Shown here piece by piece: positions 34,187-42,213 of a stretch of 64,000 nucleotides of DNA; the stretch's first letter is position 1, and the number at the start of each line of letters is the position of its first letter. The DNA is taken from positions 124,001-188,000 of the forward strand of contig SCPD01000014.1 in NCBI GenBank assembly GCA_005502925.1. Reading direction: 5' to 3'. This stretch comes from Rhizobiales bacterium Y(2018) (lineage in GTDB: Bacteria; Pseudomonadota; Alphaproteobacteria; Rhizobiales; Aestuariivirgaceae). Under the pieces are notes generated by a model. That model was not told where the DNA came from and did no database searches. It was given only the letters and a program-made list of their open reading frames with translations. The translations under genes were made by a program, and so were the position numbers.

Positions 34187-35284
34187 TCAGGCCGCACCCT
34201 TGTCGAAAACCCGCATCCGCCCGATGTCCCAGGACAGATCGAGCTTTTCGCCAAGGGCGCGCGCCGTTCCGCGCGGCTCGTCATTCAGGGTGGCGACATA
34301 GTGCCGGCCGGATTCGCCGGCGAAAGTGAGTTTCAGGAAGGAACCCTGGAAGACCTGGTCGATGAGTGTCGCGCGGAGCGTCATCGCCGCGCCGGAAACG
34401 TCCTTGCCCAGCCTGATGTCTTCCGGGCGGATCATGATCTCGACAGGCCCATCGGGGCCAGACGAAGCGAGAAACTGACCGTCGCCGATCATGACGGTGC
34501 CGTTCTCGCGGCGCCCCTCGATCACATTGGCCTCGCCGACAAAGGTCGCGACGAAGCGCGTGCTCGGGCGGTGATAGATGTCCGAGGGTGCGGCGAACTG
34601 CTCGATGCGCCCCTTATTCATCACCGCCACCTTGTTGGCGAGGAAGAAGGCTTCGTTCTGGTCATGCGTGACAAAGACGAAAGTGCCGCCGATCTCGCGG
34701 TGGATGCGGCGCAATTCATCCTGCATCTGATGGCGCAGCTTGAGATCGAGCGCGGCGAGGCTTTCATCGAGCAGCAGCACATGCGGCCGCATCACCAAAG
34801 CGCGCGCCAAGGCGACACGCTGCTGCTGGCCGCCCGACAGGGCCCGGCTGTTGCGCTCGGCAAAGTCGTTCATGCGGACGAGGCCCAGCGCCTGGTCGAC
34901 CTGGTCTCGGATTTCCGCCGGTGTCGAACGGCCGGCGATCTTCAGCCCATAAGAGACATTCTGGCGGACCGTCATATGCGGGAAGAGGCCATAGCCCTGG
35001 AAGACCGTGTTGGTCGGGCGCCGCTCCGGTCCCTGGCTCGTCACATCGGCGCCGTCGATCTCGATCGTGCCCTGGTCGGGCGTCAGGAAGCCGCCGAGCA
35101 GGCGCAGCAAAGTGGTCTTGCCGCAGCCCGAGGGCCCCAATATCGCGACGAAATCGCCAGGAAGGATGTCGAGGCTGACATCGTCGACGGCGAGATGCGC
35201 TCCGAAGCTCAGGCGCAGGGCTGAGAGCCGCACCGCCGGTGTCGTGAGAGGCTGGAACTCGGTCATGGCCGCGACATAACTCAT
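34187..35284 (-). CDS. Polyamine-type ABC transporter ATP-binding protein (PotA-like)
   Basis: 365-residue ATPase. The NBD has Walker A GPSGCGKTT, signature ALSGGQQQR and Walker B VLLLDESLAALD. Here the usual DEP is DES, a variation found in some PotA/CysA relatives. A C-terminal TOBE-type beta domain follows (IMIRPEDIRLG). The ATG at 35284 overlaps the creatininase stop (ATGA); an internal Met six codons later is possible. As the last gene of a six-gene operon it energises the importer formed with the two permeases. Confidence 0.93.
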   Translation of the reverse strand: MSYVAAMTEFQPLTTPAVRLSALRLSFGAHLAVDDVSLDILPGDFVAILGPSGCGKTTLLRLLGGFLTPDQGTIEIDGADVTSQGPERRPTNTVFQGYGLFPHMTVRQNVSYGLKIAGRSTPAEIRDQVDQALGLVRMNDFAERNSRALSGGQQQRVALARALVMRPHVLLLDESLAALDLKLRHQMQDELRRIHREIGGTFVFVTHDQNEAFFLANKVAVMNKGRIEQFAAPSDIYHRPSTRFVATFVGEANVIEGRRENGTVMIGDGQFLASSGPDGPVEIMIRPEDIRLGKDVSGAAMTLRATLIDQVFQGSFLKLTFAGESGRHYVATLNDEPRGTARALGEKLDLSWDIGRMRVFDKGAA

Positions 35285-36075
35285 CTGATGCTCGGGGATT
35301 TGCCGAAGGCGTCGACCAGCGCGTCGGAGAAGGACTGCACATATTCGTCATAGAAGAGCTTGCCCTTGGCGGCGCTGGCGCCCTTGGCGGTGTTGAGCAC
35401 GCCGGTATCGGGCACCTGCGCCGTGTCGTAAGGCCAGAGGTCATAGACCGGCAAGGTCGCGGGACCATGCTCGGTGAGCCGTTCCATCTTTACGAGCTCC
35501 GGATGGCAATGGAGCATGATGGACGTCTCCATGATGCCGGCATGTTCGAGCGACCAGTCGGGGAAGGTGCCGTCGAAGGCCTTTTCGATCGTCGGCTTGG
35601 AGAGGAATTCCCAATAGCCGACATTCATCAGCCGCGGGGCCTCGAGGCCCAGCATCTTCACCTCGCGCAGGGCCAGGTCGCAGGCTTCGGTGACGAACCA
35701 GAGATTCTCCATATGGCCGACGACGAAGGAGACTTTCGTCACCTTGTGGCGCGCCAGCTCGCGCACGATGTCCCTGAGCTGGCCGATGAGCGTCGCCGCG
35801 TCCACGCTGGTGGTGCCGCAGAAATGCTGGCCGCCGCCACAGCGCGGCACCGATTTGTAGCCATAGCTGATGGTCGGGGCCACGATGGCGCCGGTCCGGC
35901 GCGCCGCCGCCTTGGCGATCGCTTCGGGGATCAGGCAGTCGGTGGCGAGCGGCAGATGCGGGCCATGCTGCTCGACCGAACCGACCGGGATCAGTACGGC
36001 GGGATCGCGCGTGGCGATCGCCTCGGCATAATCCGTCCAGCTCATGCGGCTCATCTCGACTTCGGTCGTCATCAT
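35281..36075 (-). CDS. Creatininase-family amidohydrolase
   Basis: 264-residue metal-dependent amidohydrolase. Family metal ligands are seen in VLIPVGSVEQHGPHLPLATDCLIPEA (Glu, His, Asp), the conserved HFCGTTSVD-type region and the late Glu of LEHAGIMETS. Known members act on creatinine, guanidino compounds, formamidopyrimidines and mycofactocin or riboflavin intermediates. ATG at 36075 (MMTTEVEM) follows GGGGAG; the longer frame to 36249 would overlap the SDR gene. Embedded between SDR and ATPase genes of a polyamine-type importer, it probably opens a cyclic amide or cleaves an amide in the imported compound. The substrate is unknown. Confidence 0.88.
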   Translation of the reverse strand: MMTTEVEMSRMSWTDYAEAIATRDPAVLIPVGSVEQHGPHLPLATDCLIPEAIAKAAARRTGAIVAPTISYGYKSVPRCGGGQHFCGTTSVDAATLIGQLRDIVRELARHKVTKVSFVVGHMENLWFVTEACDLALREVKMLGLEAPRLMNVGYWEFLSKPTIEKAFDGTFPDWSLEHAGIMETSIMLHCHPELVKMERLTEHGPATLPVYDLWPYDTAQVPDTGVLNTAKGASAAKGKLFYDEYVQSFSDALVDAFGKSPSIR

Positions 36076-36091
36076 TGTTCTCCCCAATTCC

Positions 36092-36880
36092 TCAATGCGC
36101 CGTCGCACCGCCATCGACGGCGAGAATGGCGCCGGTGATGAAGGAGGCGGCATCGGATACGAAAAAGCGCGCCGCCGCGGCAATCTCCTCGGGCCGTCCG
36201 ATGCGGCCGAGCAATGTCGTCGCCGCTTCCTTCGCGAAGGCGCCCGCATCGCTGTCGGCGAAGGCCTGGAGCATCGGTGTCAGCACCGGACCGGGGCAGA
36301 CGCAATTGACCCTGATGCCGTGGCGGGCGTGATCGACGGCGAGCGAGCGGGTTAATTGCACGACGCCGCCTTTGCTCGCCGAATAGGCGGCCATTGCCGG
36401 CACGCCGACGAGACCCTGCTCGGAGGCGATGGTGACGATGGCGCCACCACCGGCGCTGATCATCCGCGGGATAGCGGCGCGGCAGGTGAGGAAAGTGCCC
36501 TTGAGATTGACCGAGACGACGGCGTCGAGATCGCTGAGCGAGGTTTCGGGCGTCGTGCCGGCGCGCGCGATGCCGGCCGCGGTGACCAGCGTGTCCAGTC
36601 CTGAGAGGAATTCATCGGCGCGGCGTATCGCATCGGCGATCTGTGCCTCATCGGCGATATCGGCCTTGATGAAATTGGTGTCGGGCGGCAGCCCCAGGTC
36701 GCGCAGGCGGCCCGCTGGCGCCGGGGTGCGGTCGATGATGACGAGGGCGGCGCCCGCCTGCGACAGGGAGCGCGCGATGGCGAGGCCGATGCCGGACATG
36801 CCGCCGGTCACCACGGCGCGGCGGCCATTGAGGTGAGCGAAGACAGGTGCGGCGCCGGTGGTTTGGGATTCATGCAGCAT
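36092..36880 (-). CDS. SDR-family oxidoreductase in creatininase/ABC operon
   Basis: 262-residue short-chain dehydrogenase. It has TGGMSGIG cofactor loop near residue 25, LVIIDRTP after strand two (NAD-type Asp), catalytic Tyr/Lys in YSASK, and GAILAVDGGATAH at the end. The usual NNAG motif is TAAGIA here, a notable variation. Three bases separate it from the upstream permease stop, and 16 from the creatininase start, so it belongs to the transport operon. It would oxidise or reduce an alcohol/ketone group of the imported compound or its breakdown product. Confidence 0.88.
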   Translation of the reverse strand: MLHESQTTGAAPVFAHLNGRRAVVTGGMSGIGLAIARSLSQAGAALVIIDRTPAPAGRLRDLGLPPDTNFIKADIADEAQIADAIRRADEFLSGLDTLVTAAGIARAGTTPETSLSDLDAVVSVNLKGTFLTCRAAIPRMISAGGGAIVTIASEQGLVGVPAMAAYSASKGGVVQLTRSLAVDHARHGIRVNCVCPGPVLTPMLQAFADSDAGAFAKEAATTLLGRIGRPEEIAAAARFFVSDAASFITGAILAVDGGATAH

Positions 36881-36883
36881 GGG

Positions 36884-37651
36884 TCAGTTTCTGGTCCGGG
36901 TGAGCCGCAGGGCAAGGCCGCCCATCAGCAGGGTGAGGGAAACGAGGATGAAGGCGCAGGCATTCATGCGCGGGTCGACGCCCTTGCGCATCATGCCCCA
37001 CAGCAGCGTCGGCAAGGTGTTCTCGCCGCCGATGGTGAAGATGGTGATGATGAAATCATCGAGCGAGAGCGCCATCACGATGAGGGCGGCGCCCAGGATG
37101 GTGGGACGGATGATCGGAAAGATGATGTCGATGAAGATGCGCCAGGGTGCAGCGCCGAGATCACGGGCGCTGTCGACCGTCGCCCAGTCGAAGCCGGCGA
37201 GCCGGCTCGCCAGGATGAGGATGACGATCGGCTGCAAGGTGACGGTCTGGGCGATGATGGTGGTGTGCAGGCCGAGGCGGAAACCCAGCCCTGAGAAATA
37301 GGACAGGAAGACGATGCCGAGAACGAGCGGCGGCACCAGGAGCGGCAGCACCAGCACAGGCATCGAGACATTGCGCAGGCGATGCCGTCCCGCCGTCAGG
37401 CCGAAAGCCGCGAGCGTACCGATGACGGTGGAGGCGGCGCCGACGGTGAGTGCGATCAGGAGGCTGTTGACGAGAGAGGGGTAGAAGCCTTGCGTCTCGG
37501 TGAGGGCGGCGAACCAGTGGAGCGTCAGGCCTTCGATCGGCAGCTTCAGCAGCGAGGAGCTGCTGAAGGCGAAGAGCAGCATCACCAGGAGTGGTGCGAT
37601 CATGAACAGGCCGATGGTGACGCCCAAGGGCGCGAGGAGGCGGCTGTTCAT
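36884..37651 (-). CDS. ABC transporter permease (PotC-like)
   Basis: 255-residue inner-membrane permease with six helices. It opens LLAPLGVTIGLFMIAPLLVMLLF, and the EAA loop is DSARDLGAAPWRIFIDIIFPII followed by ALSLDDFIITIFTIG, diagnostic of PotC. It starts inside the stop of the PotB-like gene (four-base overlap). Confidence 0.93.
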   Translation of the reverse strand: MNSRLLAPLGVTIGLFMIAPLLVMLLFAFSSSSLLKLPIEGLTLHWFAALTETQGFYPSLVNSLLIALTVGAASTVIGTLAAFGLTAGRHRLRNVSMPVLVLPLLVPPLVLGIVFLSYFSGLGFRLGLHTTIIAQTVTLQPIVILILASRLAGFDWATVDSARDLGAAPWRIFIDIIFPIIRPTILGAALIVMALSLDDFIITIFTIGGENTLPTLLWGMMRKGVDPRMNACAFILVSLTLLMGGLALRLTRTRN

Positions 37652-38505
37652 AGGGCGCTCCGCGGCCGCAAGGCGCGGTTGCCGAGAAAGGCGACGGCGA
37701 TGAGGATGAGAGCGGAGCCGGCGATCATGGTGAAGGCGAGCGCCGAGCCCAAGGGCGCGTTCACCCGGAAGCCGAACTGGTTCTGGATGAAGACGCCGAT
37801 CATGGTCGATGAGGTGCCGCCGAGAAGGCGCGGCGCTATGGCATCACCCGCGACGAAGAGGAGCGTCAACGCGAAAGCGGAGAACAGGCCTTGCGCGCAT
37901 TGGGGAAGAACGATGTCGCAGAAGACACGCCAGCCCGACGCGCCGAGATCGCGCGCCGCAGCGATGGGCAGATCGTCGACAGCCTTGAGCGCGCCATAGA
38001 TTGGCAGGATGGCGAGCGGCAGCGTGTAATGGGTGAGTGCCAGTATCACGGCGAAATCATTGTAGAGGAGCGCCGTGATCGGCTCGCCAATGAGACCGAG
38101 CTCCATGAGGCCTGAATTCACGATGCCATTGCCGCCCAATATGGTGCGCCAGGCATAGAGCTTGGCGAGATAGCCGCCGAATAAGGTGATGAGGGCGATG
38201 GCGAGAAGGAGATTGCCCCAGCTTTCTTTCAGGAATCGGCAGGCTAGCGCATAGGCAAGGCCCAGGAGCGTCACCAGTATGGCGACGATGAATGCGAGGC
38301 CGAGTGTCGAGAGCAACGCGTCGGGATATTCACGCAAGGCGCGTGCGTAATTGCCGAAAGTGGGCGACAGCGCGATCTGATAGGCCTTCACCTGCAGAAA
38401 GCTCACGACGAAGAAATAGCCCAGCGGCAAAATGAACAGGAACGCATTGAGCCCGAGGGCCGGCAATGCGAGGCCGAGCGATGTCTTCGCCGTGTCGGTG
38501 GTCAT
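37648..38505 (-). CDS. ABC transporter permease (PotB-like)
   Basis: 285-residue permease. Helices include LGLNAFLFILPLGYFFVVSFL, the EAA loop is AARDLGASGWRVFCDIVLPQC, followed by LLFVAGDAIAPRLLGG, as in PotB. ATG at 38505 begins the protein 19 bases after the binding-protein stop. A longer open frame to 38655 overlaps that gene and is rejected. The RBS is weak, which suits translation coupled to the gene before it. Confidence 0.92.
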   Translation of the reverse strand: MTTDTAKTSLGLALPALGLNAFLFILPLGYFFVVSFLQVKAYQIALSPTFGNYARALREYPDALLSTLGLAFIVAILVTLLGLAYALACRFLKESWGNLLLAIALITLFGGYLAKLYAWRTILGGNGIVNSGLMELGLIGEPITALLYNDFAVILALTHYTLPLAILPIYGALKAVDDLPIAAARDLGASGWRVFCDIVLPQCAQGLFSAFALTLLFVAGDAIAPRLLGGTSSTMIGVFIQNQFGFRVNAPLGSALAFTMIAGSALILIAVAFLGNRALRPRSAL

Positions 38506-38524
38506 GATAGATCGATGCCAGAGA

Positions 38525-39706
38525 TCAAGCGCGCAGGAAGTTTTCCCAGCCGGCGAGCACGTCATCGAGGGTGACGAGATCGCCTTCCTTCTCGACCGGC
38601 CACAGCGGCGGCATGCCGTCGCCGCGCTTGGCCCAGAAGCCATTGACGTCGTCATAGGGGTAGAGCGAGCGCGGCTTGGCGTCGAGCAGCGGCAGCGCCG
38701 CTTCGACGGTGACGGCGGTCATATTCTTGTTGGCGGCCTGGGCCTGCGCCTCGGGCGAGAGCGACTGGTTGAGCAGCTTATAGGCCGCTTCCTTGTGCGG
38801 GGCGTCCTTCACCAGCGCCATGTTGTCAATGAAGGAGAAGGAGCCTTCGACCGGGAAGGACCATTTGAGCGGCGGCGCCTTGTCGCCGGCCCATACCGCG
38901 ACCGGCTCCCAGGCGGGGGCGATCACGATTTCGCCGGAGGCGAATTGCTGGGCGAGATCGCCGAAGCTCGGGGCGATCGAGCGCGCCTGCTCCTTCTTGA
39001 TTTTCGTCAGCGTGGCATAGACCTCGTCGAGCACGGCCTGGGTGATACGCGTCGCATTCTGGGTCTTGGCCACCGCCATGGTGAAGGGGATGACGAGATG
39101 CGACATCTCCGCCGCGAGGCCGACCTTGCCGGTGAATTCGGGCTTCAGCATATCGAGCCAGGAGGTCGGCGCCTCCTTCACCACATCGGCATTGTACATC
39201 AGAATGACATTGCCCCAGGCGAAGGGCAGGCAGAATTGCTGGTCGTTGACCCGGGCGCCGCGGATCGTCTTGAAGGGCTCAAAGAGATTGCTGAAATTGG
39301 GAAGCTGGGCGAGGTCGAGCGGCTCGAACAGGCCGATCTCGGCCATGAACGGCCCATAAAGCAAGTCCGGCGTGACCAGATCCATATTGCCGATGCCGCC
39401 ATTCTTGGCATTGGCGATGATCTCGTTGTTGTCGGTCATATAGGTGGATTTGACCTCGAGATCATGGGCGGCGAAGAAACCCTTGGCGTCGAGGGCGGTG
39501 TCGTAATCCTGCCAGCCGAAGAAATTGACGGTGCTGGCGGCTTTGGCCTCGCGCGCGCCGAAGCCTGTGGCAAGAGCGGCAGTCCCCGCTGCCCCGGCCA
39601 GGAAGCCCCGTCGGCTCATCGGCTGGAAGGACCGGATGCGGGCGGCGCCCGAAGCATGAATACGACCGAGGCCCAGGCGCTCGAGCAGGTGGAATTCCCG
39701 TGACAT
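38525..39706 (-). CDS. Polyamine-type ABC substrate-binding protein (PotD-like), Tat signal
   Basis: 393-residue periplasmic receptor. After an unusually long ~30-residue leader comes a twin-arginine motif SRRGFLAGAAGTAALATGFG and cleavage near AKAAS. The mature part (TVNFFGWQDYDTALDAKGFFAAHDLEVKSTYM split by family-typical positions) matches spermidine/putrescine-type receptors. ATG 39706 has GGGAGGT seven bases upstream. It is the first gene of the operon and divergent from a TetR gene. The Tat signal suggests folding before export. The ligand may be a polyamine-like or guanidino compound given the creatininase downstream. Confidence 0.9.
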   Translation of the reverse strand: MSREFHLLERLGLGRIHASGAARIRSFQPMSRRGFLAGAAGTAALATGFGAREAKAASTVNFFGWQDYDTALDAKGFFAAHDLEVKSTYMTDNNEIIANAKNGGIGNMDLVTPDLLYGPFMAEIGLFEPLDLAQLPNFSNLFEPFKTIRGARVNDQQFCLPFAWGNVILMYNADVVKEAPTSWLDMLKPEFTGKVGLAAEMSHLVIPFTMAVAKTQNATRITQAVLDEVYATLTKIKKEQARSIAPSFGDLAQQFASGEIVIAPAWEPVAVWAGDKAPPLKWSFPVEGSFSFIDNMALVKDAPHKEAAYKLLNQSLSPEAQAQAANKNMTAVTVEAALPLLDAKPRSLYPYDDVNGFWAKRGDGMPPLWPVEKEGDLVTLDDVLAGWENFLRA

Positions 39707-39762
39707 TTCAAACCTCCCTTGACATGCCGCACAGCTTTGACGAAAGCTGCCGACAGGCATTT

Positions 39763-39776
39763 ATGAATGCGTTCAT
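39763..39776. promoter_or_regulatory. TetR-type operator, site 1 (ATGAATGCGTTCAT)
   Basis: A near-perfect 14-bp palindrome (one mismatch pair) lies 57 bases upstream of the binding-protein start. A perfect copy lies 22 bases further on. The pair sits between divergent transport and TetR genes, the normal place for autoregulated TetR operators. Confidence 0.7.
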
Positions 39777-39784
39777 TTATTTTT

Positions 39785-39798
39785 ATGAACGCGTTCAT
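39785..39798. promoter_or_regulatory. TetR-type operator, site 2 (ATGAACGCGTTCAT)
   Basis: A perfect 14-bp palindrome lies 33 bases before the TetR TTG start. The 22-bp centre-to-centre spacing from site 1 equals about two helical turns, so two dimers could bind the same face of the DNA. Confidence 0.75.
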
Positions 39799-39830
39799 TT
39801 TTATTGTCAATAGAACTGGGGAGCTTCCGT

Positions 39831-40457
39831 TTGGCAACCGGTGTCCGGGAGAAGAAGAAGATCAAAAGGCGGGAGGTCATCTTCACGACCGCCACCCGGA
39901 TCCTGCGCGAGCAGGGCTATGAGAAGACGACGATGGACGGGATCGCGCAGGAGGCGGGGGTCGCCGTCGGCACGCTCTATAATTATTTCGCCTCCAAGAG
40001 CGAACTCATCCTGGCGCTGGTCGTCGAAGCCGACGAACGCTGCATCGCCGCCTGCAAGGAAGTCATCGCCGCGCCGCCGGAAAATCCCGTCGAGGCCCTG
40101 GCCGCGATCGGCATTCTGCAGAGCCGCTATTCGATCGAGGCGCTGGACAAACATGCCTGGCGCTATGTGCTCGCCGCCCAGGCCTCCACCCAGGATGCCG
40201 TCTTCGCGCGCCAATATGCCTGGACGACAGCGCGGCTGCGCGAGCTTTTCGTCGAGACCCTGGCGGCGCTCAAGGCGCGCGGCGATCTTACAAGCGACGT
40301 CGATCCGGCCGAGCTCGGTTATTATCTCAAGGCGATGAAACACATGCTGTTCGACTATTTCATCGCCGACGATCAGATGGGCTTCGCGCAGCACGCGCAG
40401 GAAATCCGCCGCGGCCTCGAGCTCGCGATGAAGGGACATCTCACGGAGCGCAAATAA
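39831..40457 (+). CDS. TetR-family regulator of the creatininase/ABC operon
   Basis: 208-residue repressor. The helix-turn-helix is TTMDGIAQEAGVAVGTLYNYF near residues 35-55, followed by a helical ligand domain. The start is TTG at 39831 because GGGGAG is seven bases upstream; an earlier in-frame TTG at 39804 has no such site and would lie close to the operator. A very basic start (REKKKIKRRE) precedes the HTH. Twin palindromes upstream make it the likely repressor of itself and the divergent six-gene operon. Confidence 0.88.
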   Translation: MATGVREKKKIKRREVIFTTATRILREQGYEKTTMDGIAQEAGVAVGTLYNYFASKSELILALVVEADERCIAACKEVIAAPPENPVEALAAIGILQSRYSIEALDKHAWRYVLAAQASTQDAVFARQYAWTTARLRELFVETLAALKARGDLTSDVDPAELGYYLKAMKHMLFDYFIADDQMGFAQHAQEIRRGLELAMKGHLTERK

Positions 40458-40459
40458 AT

Positions 40460-40487
40460 GACCCCCGCAATTGGCATTGCGGGGGTC
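40460..40487 (-). terminator. Rho-independent terminator of porin 2 gene
   Basis: A perfect 12-bp stem GACCCCCGCAAT with a TGGC loop is followed on the minus strand by ATTTATTT. It also follows the convergent TetR stop by two bases, so it may serve both. Its stem is nearly identical to the terminator of porin 3. Confidence 0.85.
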
Positions 40488-40528
40488 CGAAAGCACCAAG
40501 GAGGAAGTGCGGTGCTTGGTCTTCTCGC

Positions 40529-41794
40529 TTACGGGAAGCGCAGCCAGGTGCCGAAGAACACCTGCAGGCTGTCTTCATTGCCGATCACGTCGAGGTCGCG
40601 GCCATCGACGACGGCGGCATCCTTGAAGTCGATATAAGTGGCGCCGACACCCAGGGTGACCTGGCTGACCGGATCCCAGTAGACGCCGCCGCCGAAGCCG
40701 AGCGCCGTGCCGGCCTCATCGTAATCTTCATAACCGACGCCCAATTCGAGGCGGGTGTCGTCAGAGAGATTGGCCAGAATGCCGACCGATCCGGCCCAGA
40801 ACGTCTCGTCCATGGTGACCGGCGCGAGATTGCCGGCATAGGCCGAGGTGCCTTCGCCATAGACCGCCGCACCCAACAGCTGGAGACCGTCGGTGATGCT
40901 CAGCGCCGCGCCGCCGCCGATCGCCCAATCGGCGTCGTCGCCGACATTGTCGTCCTGATAAAGGCCGACGATCTGTGCGGTGAAGGCATCCGTCGAGTAC
41001 ATCAGGTAGGACTGCACCGCCGGAAGGTCGCTCCGATCGACCGATGTGTCGACGATCGCGCCATTCGACCATTCGATGCCTTCATCGGCATCTTCAGCCG
41101 CGATGGCGAAGGAGAGCGGTCCCGACGAATAGGTCAGGCGGATCTGCTCGTTGGACGGGTTGGCCATACCGAAGGTGCGGGTCGGGCCGGTGGCGGCAAG
41201 CCAGTCCCAGCTCGTCTGCAGCGCGGCGGTGTTGTCGTTGTAACCGGCCATCAACTCCCATTCCGGCGCGAACTTCCACCAGCCATAGGCCTTGTTCGCC
41301 TTTACATTCTCCGAATAGTCGCTGAAGTCGCCGCCGCCATTGGCCTGAAGACGGAAGTAACCACCGACTTCGCCGACCGCGGTATCGGCCTTGCCGCGGA
41401 TGAACAGACGGGCGCGGATATTGAGATCCGCATTGTCGTCATCCTGGAAGTCCGTATAGAGCAACGCGGTGCGGATCTCGCCCGACACCGACACTTCGGC
41501 GGCAGGTGCGGCATCGGCGGTCGGAACGACCGACACGGTGAAACCCGAATCCTCATGAATGCGATCAGAGGCGCGCTCGGGCGTGGCGCCCGCGAAATTG
41601 CCCTGGCCGTCACGGATCGACAGCAGGCTGTAACCCGACGGCATCGATGTCTGCGGCTGCGCCTCGAGCTGCGTCACGCGTGACTGCAGGCCTTCGATCT
41701 GCGCCTTGAGTGCGCCGAGCTCATCGGCGCGGGCAGCGGTGGCTGTCACGGCAACCGCCGCACCGCCCAGAAGCGCCCATTTCATCATTTTCAT
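40529..41794 (-). CDS. Alphaproteobacterial porin, paralog 2
   Basis: 421-residue outer-membrane porin. The signal peptide is KWALLGGAAVAVTATAARA, the coiled-coil segment LGALKAQIEGLQSRVTQLE, then GYSLLSIRDGQG and a Gly/Asp/aromatic-rich barrel ending VFFGTWLRFP. It starts MKMMKW with GGAG eight bases upstream. It is very similar over most of its length to the next gene (porin 3), including NGGGDFSDYSENVK and WELMAGYNDNTAALQ, showing a recent tandem duplication. Passive diffusion of small solutes is the expected role. Confidence 0.93.
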   Translation of the reverse strand: MKMMKWALLGGAAVAVTATAARADELGALKAQIEGLQSRVTQLEAQPQTSMPSGYSLLSIRDGQGNFAGATPERASDRIHEDSGFTVSVVPTADAAPAAEVSVSGEIRTALLYTDFQDDDNADLNIRARLFIRGKADTAVGEVGGYFRLQANGGGDFSDYSENVKANKAYGWWKFAPEWELMAGYNDNTAALQTSWDWLAATGPTRTFGMANPSNEQIRLTYSSGPLSFAIAAEDADEGIEWSNGAIVDTSVDRSDLPAVQSYLMYSTDAFTAQIVGLYQDDNVGDDADWAIGGGAALSITDGLQLLGAAVYGEGTSAYAGNLAPVTMDETFWAGSVGILANLSDDTRLELGVGYEDYDEAGTALGFGGGVYWDPVSQVTLGVGATYIDFKDAAVVDGRDLDVIGNEDSLQVFFGTWLRFP

Positions 41795-41962
41795 TATTAG
41801 TCTCCATCAATACAGCGAAACGCACTGTGTTGCGTTCTTGATACAAGTCTCCCGAAGAGATCTGTATCAACCCCCGCTCTGTGAATCGAGGTTGAAGGGA
41901 TACTTATCCGAGGTTGGCTGAAATACAATTGGTCGGCACGCGGACGAGATCGATTAATTCCG

Positions 41963-41984
41963 GCTGTGCGGTTTTTGTAACAGG
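41963..41984 (-). promoter_or_regulatory. Shared porin upstream element, copy A
   Basis: This 22-bp sequence is identical to 43706-43727. It lies ~169 bases before the porin 2 ATG, against ~173 for porin 3. The conservation stands out against diverged flanks, so it is a good candidate regulator or promoter site. Neither ChvI-type nor sigma-E-type consensus is obvious. Confidence 0.55.
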
Positions 41985-42115
41985 AACAGGAATGTGCGTC
42001 GGAGTCGCAATGATTAGAGAACGGCAATGCGTAGAAGTGGCGTGCGTTCGATTACAATAAAGTCCGTTGCTTATGAGTGTGTGCGTAAGGAACTCGTCGT
42101 GTAGCGCAAAAAGAA

Positions 42116-42140
42116 ACCCCCGCAATGCGATTGCGGGGGT
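42116..42140 (-). terminator. Rho-independent terminator of porin 3 gene
   Basis: Perfect 11-bp arms ACCCCCGCAAT/ATTGCGGGGGT with a three-base loop are followed on the minus strand by TTTCTTTTT. It lies ~75 bases after the porin 3 stop. Confidence 0.9.
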
Positions 42141-42213
42141 CCCTGTAGGGGATCGAAACTCAGCGTCCAGAAGTGGGAACAACCGGCACTAAATCACAAT
42201 CCGCGTCCCTTTA

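Larger units (their letters stand above)
41795..42213. other. Intergenic region between porins 2 and 3
   Basis: It holds the leader of porin 2 and, at the right side, the terminator of porin 3. At 41963-41984 a 22-bp block (GCTGTGCGG, five T, GTAACAGG) is identical to one upstream of porin 3. I see no gene. Confidence 0.7.
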
